A stretch of 53,794 nt of DNA. Source: a bacterium (GTDB lineage: Bacteria; Actinomycetota; Acidimicrobiia; Spongiisociales; JAHEDJ01). The stretch covers positions 1 through 53,794 of the forward strand of contig JAHEDJ010000015.1 of assembly GCA_024641325.1 (NCBI GenBank). The letters run 5' to 3'. Shown here one piece after another: positions 1 through 8,427 of this stretch. The notes beneath the pieces were generated by a model. The model was not told the origin of the DNA. It did no database searches and worked only from the letters and a program-made list of their open reading frames with translations. Both the position numbers and the translations under genes were made by a program. Within the stretch, counting starts at the first letter, position 1. Each line of letters opens with the position of its first letter.

Positions 1-112
1 CCGCCATACAGATGGCTCCCTCCACGGCGCGTATCAATAGGTAGAGACCAATGACGGTCAGAGTGAGGACGTATCCAATGGGAGGGCGCTTCCGATCGGC
101 CTCAGGCGCCAT
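1..112 (-). CDS. Partial hypothetical membrane protein, N-terminus only
   Basis: An open frame starts with ATG at 112, overlaps the last codons of der, and runs off the left edge of the window. The 37 visible residues are a short charged N-terminus (MAPEADRKRPPIG) followed by a hydrophobic stretch (YVLTLTVIGLYLLI) that looks like a first membrane segment. The 11-base overlap with der suggests cotranslation. PlsY and GpsA genes sometimes follow der, but the visible residues do not match PlsY clearly, so no function is assigned. Confidence 0.45.
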   Translation of the reverse strand, partial: MAPEADRKRPPIGYVLTLTVIGLYLLIRAVEGAICMA

Positions 113-1421
113 CTTTGCGACCGCGACGGCGGGCGACCACCTTGACGGGGGTACCGATGAAGTCCTCGACACCACGGATGCGGTGCTCGATGAAACGCAA
201 GTAGTCGTCGCCCAAAACTCCCCCACCCACGAACACGACAATGGTCGGGGGCTCGACTCCCGCCTGGACGGCATACACGATGTGCGGGCGGCGGCCCTTT
301 CGCACAGGTGGCGGATGGGCGGCGTGCCACTCTCTGACGAGACGGTTCAGTCTGGGGGTCTGCAACCGCCTAGACCGATTCCTGATGACCAGTTCGAGGG
401 TTTTGTCGAGCCGGTGCAGTCGTGCCCCGGTCTTCGCCGAGATACGAAGGACCGGGGCCCACGAGATGAATCCGAGCCGTCTGGCCACTGCGGCTTCCGT
501 CGCTTCACGCTGTTCGAGGTCGGCGACGTCCCACTTGTTCAACATGACGATGAGTCCGGCGCCACCGTCGGCGGCTTCTTCCGCGATCCGCTGATCCTGC
601 TGAGTCACACCTTCGACCGAATCGATGAGCAGGAGAGCAACGTCGGCCGCCGCCAGAGCCTCGCGAGCCCTGAGCACAGAGTAGAACTCAGTGTCCTCTT
701 TGACCTTGGGTGCCCGCCGGATGCCGGCCGTATCAACGATGTTGTACCGCACCCCACCCAGTTCGACTACCGCGTCGATCGGATCCCGGGTCGTACCGGG
801 TACGGGCGACACGAGGACCCGCTCATCTTTCAGCAGTTGATTCAGCAGTGTGGACTTGCCGACATTGGGACGTCCGACGATCGCCAACCTGGGCAATGGG
901 TCTATCTCGGGTACCTCATCCAGGGCGGGAAGCCTGTCGATGAGGCGGTCGAGGAGATCACCGGTACCGCGACCGTGCAATGCCGAAATGGGAATCGGCT
1001 CACCAAGCCCTAGGCTCCACAGTTCAGCAATATCCAACTCCCGCGCCGCGTCGTCGACCTTGTTGGCAACAACCACCACTCGCTCGGGAGTGGTACGGAG
1101 CAGCGTGGCCACGCCTAGGTCATCGTCTGCGATCGAAGTCGAAGCGTCGAGCACGAAGAGGACAACATCGGCACTTGCGAGCGCCGCCTCCGCCTGTCCC
1201 GAGATATCCGTCGCCAGCTCATCCCCAGCCACCTGCCACCCGCCGGTATCTATGAGAAGGAACTGTCTTCCACTCCAGTCGGCCATGAACTCGCGCCGAT
1301 CTCGCGTCACACCGGGCCGTTCCTCGACAACTGCCGAACGGCGGCCGATGATCCGGTTGATGAGAGTCGACTTACCGACATTGGGGCGGCCGACGACGGC
1401 GACAATTGGGAGACGGGACAT
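102..1421 (-). CDS. der: Ribosome-assembly GTPase Der (EngA)
   Basis: Der is a double-GTPase needed for late 50S ribosomal subunit assembly. The 439-residue protein has two G domains: P-loops GRPNVGKS at 11-18 and 183-190, a DTGG switch at about 58-61, NKVD at 120-123, DTAG at about 230-233 and NKWD at 295-298. A KH-like C-terminal domain spans about 350-439 and ends in a basic tail. The start at 1421 (MSRLPIV) leaves the usual few residues before the first P-loop; an 11-residue extension is possible. No clear ribosome-binding site is visible. It lies just downstream of the aroA-cmk/rluB/scp block, as in mycobacteria, but is separated from it by plus-strand ispH, so it needs its own promoter in the 187-base divergent gap. 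Confidence 0.97.
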   Translation of the reverse strand: MSRLPIVAVVGRPNVGKSTLINRIIGRRSAVVEERPGVTRDRREFMADWSGRQFLLIDTGGWQVAGDELATDISGQAEAALASADVVLFVLDASTSIADDDLGVATLLRTTPERVVVVANKVDDAARELDIAELWSLGLGEPIPISALHGRGTGDLLDRLIDRLPALDEVPEIDPLPRLAIVGRPNVGKSTLLNQLLKDERVLVSPVPGTTRDPIDAVVELGGVRYNIVDTAGIRRAPKVKEDTEFYSVLRAREALAAADVALLLIDSVEGVTQQDQRIAEEAADGGAGLIVMLNKWDVADLEQREATEAAVARRLGFISWAPVLRISAKTGARLHRLDKTLELVIRNRSRRLQTPRLNRLVREWHAAHPPPVRKGRRPHIVYAVQAGVEPPTIVVFVGGGVLGDDYLRFIEHRIRGVEDFIGTPVKVVARRRGRKDGA

Positions 1422-1596
1422 AAGTGGGGTAGATGGTACTCCGAGGAACCACACTCACGACAGCTGAGTCCTCGGGCCAAGCTATTGGCACTACGCGATG
1501 GATACACGAAAGATGGACGCCGATCTAGCGGCATGGGCCTATCGCCTATCGCATACGGCCTCTCGAGCCCTACCACAGCTATCGAACCGAATCACC

Positions 1597-1602
1597 TAGC
1601 CT
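1597..1602 (+). promoter_or_regulatory. Candidate -10 box for a leaderless ispH mRNA
   Basis: TAGCCT fits the actinobacterial TANNNT -10 consensus and lies exactly 6 bases before the ispH ATG, which would put the transcription start at the ATG itself. No Shine-Dalgarno sequence is visible before the ATG. No convincing -35 was found. Confidence 0.4.
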
Positions 1603-1608
1603 TGTTCC

Positions 1609-2658
1609 ATGCCCCCATCGATAGTGCTCCTAGCCGAACCACGTGGCTTCTGTGCCGGCGTCGAGATGGCCATAAAGGCGCTCACCTGGATGGTGCGCGT
1701 GTTTGAAGCGCCGGTCTATTGCTACCACGAGATCGTGCACAATCGATGGGTCGTCAAAGCTTTCGAAGACGTCGGCGTGGTCTTCGTTGATGACATCGAT
1801 GAGGTTCCGATCGGTGCCCCGGTCATGCTGTCCGCCCACGGGTCGGCGCCCGAGGTGGTTTCCGGAGCAGAGTCCCGGGCAGGCATCGTGGTCGATGCGG
1901 TCTGTCCCCTGGTCACCAAGGTTCATCACGAAGTCCGACGGATGGCAGACCGCGGATACGAAATCATCTACGTTGGCCATGAGGGCCACGACGAGGCGGT
2001 CGGAACTGTTGCCGAGGCTCCAGAGGCAATCACACTCGTGGAACCGGAGACCGGATTGAGCGGCTTCACTCCAGCGGATCCGGCGAAAGTCGCTCTGCTC
2101 GCTCAGACCACACTCGGCGTTCACGAATGGCAAGCAGTACTAGATGATGCCCGGCAATCGTTTCCTTCGGTTTCAACTGCCAGGAAGAGCGACCTTTGTT
2201 ACGCCACGACGAACAGGCAGGATGCAGTACGTTCGCTCACCAAGGAAGCCGACCTCATCCTGGTCGTCGGGTCGGCATCGTCGTCCAACACCCGCGCCCT
2301 CGTGCGCGTTGCTCGCGAAGCCGGTGTGGCGGCACACCGGATCGACGATGCGTCGTCGATCGATACCGCCTGGCTGGACGCAGCCAATGTCGTTGGAGTT
2401 ACGGCCGGTGCGTCTGCTCCCGATCACCTCGTGCAAGAAGTGATAGGTCGCGTCAACCCAACCGCAGGCGTGCGTTTGCTCCAGATCACAGAGGAGGGCG
2501 AGTATTTCCCTCTTCCACCGCAGCTTCGAACCCTCCTACGGGTGCTGCAGCTCACTGTTGAAGCAGGATTTGGTGCTCGACACCAGGCCGAGCCGGGGCC
2601 GCTGGATCGAGACCCGGAATGGGATGCGACGGAGGCCCTCGCGGCTATCAGTCGCTGA
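1609..2658 (+). CDS. ispH: 4-hydroxy-3-methylbut-2-enyl diphosphate reductase IspH
   Basis: IspH is the last enzyme of the MEP isoprenoid pathway and reduces HMBPP to IPP and DMAPP with a [4Fe-4S] cluster. The three cluster cysteines are visible in family motifs: C15 (PRGFCAGV), C99 (DAVCPLV) and C197 (SDLCYATTNRQ). Substrate-pocket histidines occur at H44 (EIVHN), H77 (SAHG) and H124/H127 (GHEGHDE). At 349 residues it is slightly longer than typical, the excess being a C-terminal tail after about 315. It is the only plus-strand gene among its neighbours, diverges from der, and converges with aroA-cmk leaving 8 bases between the stops. There is no Shine-Dalgarno sequence; a TANNNT box 6 bases upstream suggests a leaderless message. 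Confidence 0.97.
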   Translation: MPPSIVLLAEPRGFCAGVEMAIKALTWMVRVFEAPVYCYHEIVHNRWVVKAFEDVGVVFVDDIDEVPIGAPVMLSAHGSAPEVVSGAESRAGIVVDAVCPLVTKVHHEVRRMADRGYEIIYVGHEGHDEAVGTVAEAPEAITLVEPETGLSGFTPADPAKVALLAQTTLGVHEWQAVLDDARQSFPSVSTARKSDLCYATTNRQDAVRSLTKEADLILVVGSASSSNTRALVRVAREAGVAAHRIDDASSIDTAWLDAANVVGVTAGASAPDHLVQEVIGRVNPTAGVRLLQITEEGEYFPLPPQLRTLLRVLQLTVEAGFGARHQAEPGPLDRDPEWDATEALAAISR

Positions 2659-2666
2659 CCTACGGT

Positions 2667-4613
2667 TCAGCCCGTCTGCCGCTCTTTCGCCGTCGCCACG
2701 ATGCGATCAACTACTTCGTCGATCGTCAGATCGGAAGTGTCGAGTATCACTGCGTCATCTGCGGCAGTCAGCGGCGAATCCGCGCGGGTGGAGTCGATCG
2801 TGTCCCGACGGTGAAGATCACTTGCCACCCGTGTCACATCTTCGTGACCTTGTTCGGATGCACGTCTGGCAGCTCGTACCTCCGGTCGTGCGGTCAGGTA
2901 GACCTTCAAGCCGGCGTCGGGGAAGACGACCGTTCCAATGTCCCGACCCTCAACAACGGCGCTTGCCCCCTGGGCGGCGACCCAGGCACGCTGCTGTGCG
3001 ACCATGATGCGGCGGACCTCAGGAATAGCCGACACGGGGCTCGCTGCTCTCGTTACAGCTTCCGTGCGAATCTCCGAACTCACATCGCGATCATCGATCA
3101 ACATCCTGCCGTCCGCGTACCCGAACCTGTGCCGAGAGACTTCCTCGATAACCGCGGGCGCGTCCTGGACATCCACAGATGCCTCGATAGCCACCAATGT
3201 TGCCGCCCGATAGAAGGCACCCGTGTCGAGGTGTGGCAATTCGAGCCTCTCCCCCACTGCCCGGCTCACCGTCGTTTTGCCCGACCCGCCGGGTCCATCG
3301 ATCGCAACAATGATGCCCATGTCGAGCCGGACCATAGTCGCCGACACCGTGACCGATTCGAGTGCAGCGAAGAAACCCGGCCACGTTTTCGCTACACATC
3401 CGGGATCCTGGATTCTGACTCCCGGGGTCGCCACGCCGGCTACCGCAAACGCCATTGCAATGCGATGGTCGTCGTAGGTTGCGATTTCCCCTCCGTGTGG
3501 CGAACCCCCCTCTACCGTGATCGAATCAGCCGTCGTCTGCGCTTTGATGCCGATCACCGCGAGTTGCTCCTGGAGGGCGGTCAAACGATCGGATTCCTTG
3601 ATGCGGAGGTTGCCGATGTTTGCGACCGTCGACACCCCGTCGGCAAACCCGCAGACAACCGCGAGCATGAGGGCGGCGTCCGGGGCGGAGTTCATGTCTC
3701 GCGATACCGGAGCTAATCGGACAGGTCCGGAGACTCGCACCCCCGACTGAGTCCAGTCGACCGAACACCCCATCTCGGCGAGGACGTCGAAAAACAACAG
3801 ATCTGGCTGCCGGGAGCGAAAATCGACCCCTACGATCTCGATCGTTCCGCCGCTTACGGCGGCCGCCGCGGCCGGATAGACCGCAGCCGAAACATCAGGT
3901 TCGATCGCATACTCGATACCGCGATAGCCGGTAGATCCGCGGATGTGAATCACCGGTCCCGGCCTCATCTCCGCCTCGGCCCCATACGCAGCCATGACGT
4001 CGAGCGTCATCTCAACATAGGGGCGGGAGACGAGAACGTCACCGCTGAATCGAATCTCCGTGTCGCCATCGAGGAGCGGCGCGATCATGGCCACTGCGGA
4101 GACGTACTGACTTGACCGTGTTGCGTCCATCGTGATCGACCGTCCCGCCGGGGTTTGGCCGCCGACGGCCAGAGGCGGGCCTTCGCCCTCTCCGAGTATG
4201 TCGATTTCTGCGCCGAGGTCGCGCAGAGCCGCTATGAGGTCGGTGATCGGCCGGAGGCGCATACGAGGGCTGCCGTCTATCACGACCCGACCAGGTACGA
4301 GCGCACTCACTGCGGTGATGAAACGGGCCGTCGTTCCCGAGGCACCGACATTCAGAGGCGCGTCGGGAACCGAAAGGAGGCCGCCTGAGCCTTCCACGAT
4401 CCACGCCTCGGGGTCGCCGTCTGCGATCTCTACGCCGAGGGCGCGCAGGCAGGAGCGCATAACGGCCGTGTCCTCGGCCTCCAGCGGGCGCAGCAGGGAG
4501 CTGGGCCCATGAGCCAGGGAGGCGATCAAGAGTGCTCGGTTTGTGACGCTGCGCGACCCCGGTATCTCCAGGGATCCGGCCACTCGGCCGTACCGGACTT
4601 CATAGACAGTCAC
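2667..4613 (-). CDS. aroA-cmk: Fused EPSP synthase / cytidylate kinase
   Basis: One 648-codon frame encodes two enzymes. Residues 1-431 are 3-phosphoshikimate 1-carboxyvinyltransferase (shikimate pathway): NVGASGTTARF, SSQYVSAVAMIAPLL, LRIKESDRLTAL and YDDHRIAMAFAVAG are family motifs. Residues 432-648 are CMP/dCMP kinase with P-loop GPGGSGKT at 440-447, DTGAFYRA and VEGRDIGTVVF. There is no stop or frame change between them, though an internal Met at the junction could give a separate kinase. The start is GTG at 4613, sharing GTGA with the rluB stop; the upstream in-frame sequence is rluB coding. The near-invariant PGSK lysine of EPSP synthase reads PGSR here (R21). Such fusions are known in some bacteria, but cmk usually stands alone in actinobacteria. 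Confidence 0.95.
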   Translation of the reverse strand: MTVYEVRYGRVAGSLEIPGSRSVTNRALLIASLAHGPSSLLRPLEAEDTAVMRSCLRALGVEIADGDPEAWIVEGSGGLLSVPDAPLNVGASGTTARFITAVSALVPGRVVIDGSPRMRLRPITDLIAALRDLGAEIDILGEGEGPPLAVGGQTPAGRSITMDATRSSQYVSAVAMIAPLLDGDTEIRFSGDVLVSRPYVEMTLDVMAAYGAEAEMRPGPVIHIRGSTGYRGIEYAIEPDVSAAVYPAAAAAVSGGTIEIVGVDFRSRQPDLLFFDVLAEMGCSVDWTQSGVRVSGPVRLAPVSRDMNSAPDAALMLAVVCGFADGVSTVANIGNLRIKESDRLTALQEQLAVIGIKAQTTADSITVEGGSPHGGEIATYDDHRIAMAFAVAGVATPGVRIQDPGCVAKTWPGFFAALESVTVSATMVRLDMGIIVAIDGPGGSGKTTVSRAVGERLELPHLDTGAFYRAATLVAIEASVDVQDAPAVIEEVSRHRFGYADGRMLIDDRDVSSEIRTEAVTRAASPVSAIPEVRRIMVAQQRAWVAAQGASAVVEGRDIGTVVFPDAGLKVYLTARPEVRAARRASEQGHEDVTRVASDLHRRDTIDSTRADSPLTAADDAVILDTSDLTIDEVVDRIVATAKERQTG

Positions 4614-5326
4614 GGCGCGGTCGTTCCGTACAAAGAGCGAACCTCGTCGATGGTCAGCGGGCGCCACTCCCCACTCTTCAGGTTCCCATCGCGCAACGGG
4701 CCGATTGCGGAACGAAAGAGAGTGATGACCGGCAATCCAATCGCGCTGCACATACGCCGGACTTCACGCTTACGCCCTTCACCCATCACGATTTCGAGCA
4801 TCGTGTTCTCGCCCAGCGCGTCCACGATCCTGGCGGAGACCGCACGAGCCGGGCCGTCGTCGAGTTCGACGCCGGCGGTCAGGCGACGGACATCGGCCGG
4901 CTTCGGCGTACCGTGCACGAGCGCGGTGTATGTCTTGGTGACGCGGTTGCTGGGATGCGTTATGTGTTGCGCAAGGTCGCCATCGTTCGTCAACAGGATG
5001 AGGCCTTCGGAATCCAGATCAAGACGCCCGACCGGAAAGACTCTCGAGCCTTCCGGAACCAGATCCACGACCGTCGTCCGACCGTGCGTGTCTTCCGCGG
5101 TGCTGACCACGCCTGCCGGTTTGTTCAACAGGAAGTACACGAGCCCGGGAGCAACCGGGAGGGCAACTTCATCGACTTCTACGCGCTCGAGGGCGGGATC
5201 GATTTTCTGACCGAGGTGCGCAACCGACCCATCGACCTTGATCCGGCCTGCCCTGATCAACTCCTCCGCGGCGCGACGGGAACACAATCCGGACCGGGCC
5301 ACGACCTTCTGCAAACGTTCGTTCAA
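4610..5326 (-). CDS. rluB: 23S rRNA pseudouridine synthase, RluB/RsuA family
   Basis: Predicted to isomerise a uridine in large-subunit rRNA. The 238-residue protein has an S4 RNA-binding domain at about 2-50 (LQKVVARSGLCSRRAAEELI) and the RluB/RsuA catalytic domain, with catalytic Asp103 in GRLDLDSEGLILLTNDG and the family motif GEGRKREVRRM. The start is a TTG at 5326 that overlaps the scpB stop (TTGA); S4 homology begins within a few residues of it and no ATG fits. Overlaps scpB upstream and aroA-cmk downstream by 4 bases, so it is probably translationally coupled to both. Placement between scpB and cmk is conserved in actinobacteria and many Firmicutes. Confidence 0.93.
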   Translation of the reverse strand: MNERLQKVVARSGLCSRRAAEELIRAGRIKVDGSVAHLGQKIDPALERVEVDEVALPVAPGLVYFLLNKPAGVVSTAEDTHGRTTVVDLVPEGSRVFPVGRLDLDSEGLILLTNDGDLAQHITHPSNRVTKTYTALVHGTPKPADVRRLTAGVELDDGPARAVSARIVDALGENTMLEIVMGEGRKREVRRMCSAIGLPVITLFRSAIGPLRDGNLKSGEWRPLTIDEVRSLYGTTAP

Positions 5327-5868
5327 GGTTTGAAGGTTTCTTCGAGCGACTCCACCACCGAAGCCGCCGGCACGTGATCGGCCAGCGGTGGCAACTCTGC
5401 GAGTGATCGGAGTCCCATCTTCTCTAAGAACAGGTCGGTAGTCCCGTAGACCGCCGGAGTGCCCGGCAGCGCCAGGCGGCCGGTTTCGACTATCAGGCCC
5501 CGCCGTTCGAGCGTTCGCAGTGCCGACTCCGAATCGACGCCGCGTATCTCGGACACTTGCGACCGAGATACCGGCTGCTGGTACGCGACAACGGACAGCG
5601 TTTCCAGCGCAGCTTGCGACAGCCGGGTCGCGGTGGCAGTAGTCGCGAAGCGGTCGAGATACGGGAAGGCATCCGGCGCGGTATACAACCTCCAACCACC
5701 CCCGACGTTGCGAAGCTCCAGCCCGCGTCCGGACAAACGATCGGCCAGAACATCGAGTTCGGATTGCACGTCGTCTGCCGGCAGTTCGAGAACCTCCGAA
5801 AGCTCCTCGATCGGCACAGGTGATTCGGCCACGAACAGGATCGCTTCGATGATCGACGGGTTGTCCAT
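5323..5868 (-). CDS. scpB: Segregation and condensation protein ScpB
   Basis: ScpB is the winged-helix (kite) subunit that binds the ScpA kleisin of the SMC condensin. The N-terminal motif SIIEAILFVAESPV and the internal ALETLSVVAYQQPVSRSQVSEIRG are characteristic. The chosen ATG at 5868 overlaps the scpA stop as TGATG and has GGAG six bases upstream; an ATG four codons earlier has no ribosome-binding site. Length 181 residues, normal for the family. The scpA-scpB-rluB order is the usual one. Confidence 0.95.
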   Translation of the reverse strand: MDNPSIIEAILFVAESPVPIEELSEVLELPADDVQSELDVLADRLSGRGLELRNVGGGWRLYTAPDAFPYLDRFATTATATRLSQAALETLSVVAYQQPVSRSQVSEIRGVDSESALRTLERRGLIVETGRLALPGTPAVYGTTDLFLEKMGLRSLAELPPLADHVPAASVVESLEETFKP

Positions 5869-6626
5869 CACCGGCTCCATTCACTAACGAGCACGTCACC
5901 GTCACCGGTGTGGCGAATCTCTATCGGGGCAAGCCAGTGATCTTGAGCGACGTTGACCATTCCCCACCTGGCGAGTTCAAGGAGAGCCAGGAAGTAGGCA
6001 ACTACCTCGACCTTGCGGGTGCAGTGTTCAACGACCTCATCGAACGTAGACTCAGCCAGCGACGCGAATCTGACTCTGAGCTCGTCGATGGCTTGCTCGA
6101 CGGAGGGAAGATCGAGATCCAGATGATCCAGATCGGGCTCTCCGGACCGTTCTGTGAAGACGCGATGCGCGAGAGCGGCAAAGCCGTCTAGATCGAGCGG
6201 GATTCGGACGTCGGGTGGCGTCTGCACAACCATAGGGTCCAGACCGACCTTTCGTTCCACGTAGCGGTTGTTCGCTTGGAACCGGTGTCCGAGCACCGCA
6301 GCCACATCCTTGAAGGTCACGCACTGCAGCAAACGGGTGATCAGTCGGTCGCGCTCTTCCATGAGCGCCAGTTCCTCATCGAGATCGATATCGATGTCGT
6401 CCGGCAGCAGATGTCGAGCCTTCAACTGGATCAGCGTGGCAGCGATCAGCAGGAACTCGCTGGTCAAATCGAGGTCCAGGCGCCGTATCTCGTCGATGTA
6501 GGACACGTACTCGGAAACGATATCGATGAGGCTCAATCCGGCGATATCGACCTGATGGCGCGACACCAGCTGGAGGAGCAAGTCGAGTGGTCCCTCGAAC
6601 ACGGCTGTCTTGACTTCATAGGTCAT
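5868..6626 (-). CDS. scpA: Segregation and condensation protein ScpA
   Basis: ScpA is the kleisin subunit bridging the SMC heads in chromosome condensation and segregation. The N-terminal signature FEGPLDLLLQLVSRHQVDI is diagnostic, followed by an acidic middle (DDIDIDLDEELALME) and a winged-helix C-terminus (VVAYFLALLELARWG). The ATG at 6626 has GAGGG six bases upstream; a TTG two codons earlier is less likely. 252 residues. Its ribosome-binding site overlaps the end of the upstream HD-domain gene, which suggests cotranscription. Confidence 0.96.
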   Translation of the reverse strand: MTYEVKTAVFEGPLDLLLQLVSRHQVDIAGLSLIDIVSEYVSYIDEIRRLDLDLTSEFLLIAATLIQLKARHLLPDDIDIDLDEELALMEERDRLITRLLQCVTFKDVAAVLGHRFQANNRYVERKVGLDPMVVQTPPDVRIPLDLDGFAALAHRVFTERSGEPDLDHLDLDLPSVEQAIDELRVRFASLAESTFDEVVEHCTRKVEVVAYFLALLELARWGMVNVAQDHWLAPIEIRHTGDGDVLVSEWSR

Positions 6627-6635
6627 GATCAACCC

Positions 6636-7166
6636 TCATCGTATTGCAGGCGGTTGAGGGTGCGGTGGCTTTCCCGGGTGATCGGCTTTCTCGAGCAACC
6701 GCCAATCATCGACGCTGATCGCATTCGGACGGCCATCGTGATGACTTCGTGCAAAGTCAACCACCACGCTCTCACAACCCAGGGTTTCGAGTTCTATAGC
6801 GCCGAGCCGGCCGTGATCGAGGTAAGCAGCATTCTTACCCCGCAGCGGGAAACCTAGTTTCGTCAGGGCGCTGGCGATTGATCGCCTGAGTATTCCCAAC
6901 CCGGAATGCCGCTTGCCGACATCATGGAACAGCGCGGCCCTGATCAAATCGACCCGGCCCGGGACGAGACCGTGAATCCGGTTGGCGGCCCGGTAGGCAT
7001 GTCGTTGATCTGCGATCGGCTGGTTGTAGAAGAGTGTGCTCTCCTCGGCAGAACTCAGCCACGAAGCGATTTCCGACCGTTCGGGCTCGTTGAGACGTCG
7101 AGCGGTTGCCACCTCGAAGAACCTGCGGGCGAGGTGCCACCACGAACCGATAGCGCGGCCCCGCAT
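6636..7166 (-). CDS. Small HD-domain metal-dependent phosphohydrolase
   Basis: A 176-residue protein with an HD-superfamily core: a histidine in the first helix (QRHAYRAANRIHG), the metal-binding HD pair in LIRAALFHDVGKRHSGLG, and later histidines in YLDHGRLGAIELE and FARSHHDGRP. These enzymes hydrolyse phosphate esters or nucleotides; the substrate cannot be read from sequence. The start at 7166 is the first ATG after the DksA-like stop and has AGGA eight bases upstream; the longer frame runs back through the neighbouring zinc-finger gene. It lies between the DksA-like gene and scpA in a tight minus-strand run. Confidence 0.8.
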   Translation of the reverse strand: MRGRAIGSWWHLARRFFEVATARRLNEPERSEIASWLSSAEESTLFYNQPIADQRHAYRAANRIHGLVPGRVDLIRAALFHDVGKRHSGLGILRRSIASALTKLGFPLRGKNAAYLDHGRLGAIELETLGCESVVVDFARSHHDGRPNAISVDDWRLLEKADHPGKPPHPQPPAIR

Positions 7167-7182
7167 CTGACACGTCCTGCTC

Positions 7183-7524
7183 TCAGGAACGGCGGGACTT
7201 GCAATCCATGCAGAGAATGGAGGTCGGGCGAGCTTCCATCCTTGCCGCGCCGATCTCCTTGCCGCATGTGTTACACCGGCCGTATGTCCCGTCATCGAGC
7301 TTGACCAGCGCGCCGTCCACCGAGTCGAGTTGCCTCTTCAGGCTCTCGACGAGGCCCAGGACTTCGGTACGTTCGGCGGTCGCTGCCCCGGCATCTGCGA
7401 AGCCGTCACCGAACTGCACGTCGGAGCGTAGATCACCCGTCTCGGTCGCTCCGAGTTCTCCGAGTTGATGGACTAGCTTCAGACGCTCTTCGTTTAGGAG
7501 GGTTCTGGCGGCGTCGTAGTTGAT
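7183..7524 (-). CDS. TraR/DksA-type C4 zinc-finger protein with unusual start
   Basis: The C-terminal half carries the DksA/TraR zinc finger: GTYGRCNTCGKEI followed by SILCMDCKSRR, a CxxC-CxxC pair. DksA-type proteins bind in the RNA polymerase secondary channel and adjust initiation. The only standard start is GTG at 7419, giving 78 residues, but the frame stays open upstream and encodes NYDAARTLLNEERLKLVHQL, which resembles the N-terminal coiled coil of actinobacterial family members. That stretch overlaps the 3' end of xerD. Possible starts are ATC at 7524 (GGAG nine bases upstream) or ATT at 7530 (GGAG three bases upstream). The coordinates use ATC; the start is uncertain, the stop is not. 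Confidence 0.7.
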   Translation of the reverse strand: MNYDAARTLLNEERLKLVHQLGELGATETGDLRSDVQFGDGFADAGAATAERTEVLGLVESLKRQLDSVDGALVKLDDGTYGRCNTCGKEIGAARMEARPTSILCMDCKSRRS

Positions 7525-8408
7525 GACAATCGGCTCCGTGGGTGAGACTCGACGTACACCTCAATCAGGTGATGAGGCGACACTTTCGTATAGATCTGGG
7601 TTGTGGAGATACTAGCGTGGCCGAGCATCTCCTGAACCGAGCGCAGATCTGCGCCCCCCTGGACCATGTGTGTCGCCGCCGAATGCCGCAGAATGTGGGG
7701 CGAAACAGCCTCCTCCGATATTCCGGCTCGTCCTGCTGCTTTCCGAACAATCCCCCACACTCCCTGGCGACTCAGCCGCCCTCCCCTGGCGTTGAGGAAG
7801 ACCGCGCCGGGGTCCGGCCTCCCCCCTAAAGCGACTCGACGATCCGGCAGGTAGTACTCGATCGCCAGGACCGCGTGAGCTCCGATTGGAACCAGACGCT
7901 GCTTCCCTCCTTTGCCGGTGACCAGAGCCGTTCTGTCCTCGAGATCCACGTCGATCACGTCGAGGCCGACGGCTTCGGCGACTCGGGCGCCGGACGCGTA
8001 CATGAATTCGAGAATGGCGCGATCGCGACGACCCAAAGGAGTGCGTACGTCGGGAGCCGTGATGAGCTGCTCGACCTCGTCGATCTCGAGCGCCTTGGGA
8101 AGCCGTAAACCGGGTCGTGGTGCCATGACCATGGTCGTCGGATCTTCGGCTTCGGTTCCCTCGATCACCAGGAACCGGTGTAACCCGCGTACTGCCGCAA
8201 CCTTGCGGGAGATCGTTGCTGCGCTCAAACCTCGTCCGTGCAAGAAGGCCACGAAATCATCGACCAGCGCGGCCGACGGTGTCCGCCCATCGAGAAACGC
8301 TAGATAGTCGGCGAGATCACGGCGGTAGGCCTTGATGGTGGCGGCAGCCAGGCCGCGCTCGACGGTTAGCGAGGCGAGGTGCTCGGCAATCCCGTCTTCG
8401 AGGCTCAT
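7494..8408 (-). CDS. xerD: Tyrosine recombinase XerD
   Basis: Site-specific recombinase that resolves chromosome dimers at dif. In the 304-residue protein an N-terminal SAM-like core-binding domain (1-95) precedes the catalytic domain. All catalytic residues are present: R142 (GARVAE), K166 (TGKGGK), H238 and R241 (PHILRHS), H264 (LGHASI) and nucleophile Y273 (QIYTKV). The ATG at 8408 is preferred because its N-terminus (MSLEDGIAEHL) matches the family; a TTG at 8450 would overlap the upstream Nudix gene. Position between the Nudix gene and the scp genes matches mycobacterial xerD. Its last 31 bases overlap the DksA-like frame. Confidence 0.95.
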   Translation of the reverse strand: MSLEDGIAEHLASLTVERGLAAATIKAYRRDLADYLAFLDGRTPSAALVDDFVAFLHGRGLSAATISRKVAAVRGLHRFLVIEGTEAEDPTTMVMAPRPGLRLPKALEIDEVEQLITAPDVRTPLGRRDRAILEFMYASGARVAEAVGLDVIDVDLEDRTALVTGKGGKQRLVPIGAHAVLAIEYYLPDRRVALGGRPDPGAVFLNARGGRLSRQGVWGIVRKAAGRAGISEEAVSPHILRHSAATHMVQGGADLRSVQEMLGHASISTTQIYTKVSPHHLIEVYVESHPRSRLSSTTTPPEPS

Positions 8409-8427
8409 GCCGGCCGCCGCGCCGCTC

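Noticed and set aside
51-1013. A long plus-strand open frame opposite der
   Set aside because: Antisense frame of a high-GC gene; it has no recognisable motifs, while the minus strand encodes complete Der.
1535-1560. Short direct repeat (CCTATCG) between der and ispH
   Set aside because: Two short imperfect copies are not enough for an operator claim.
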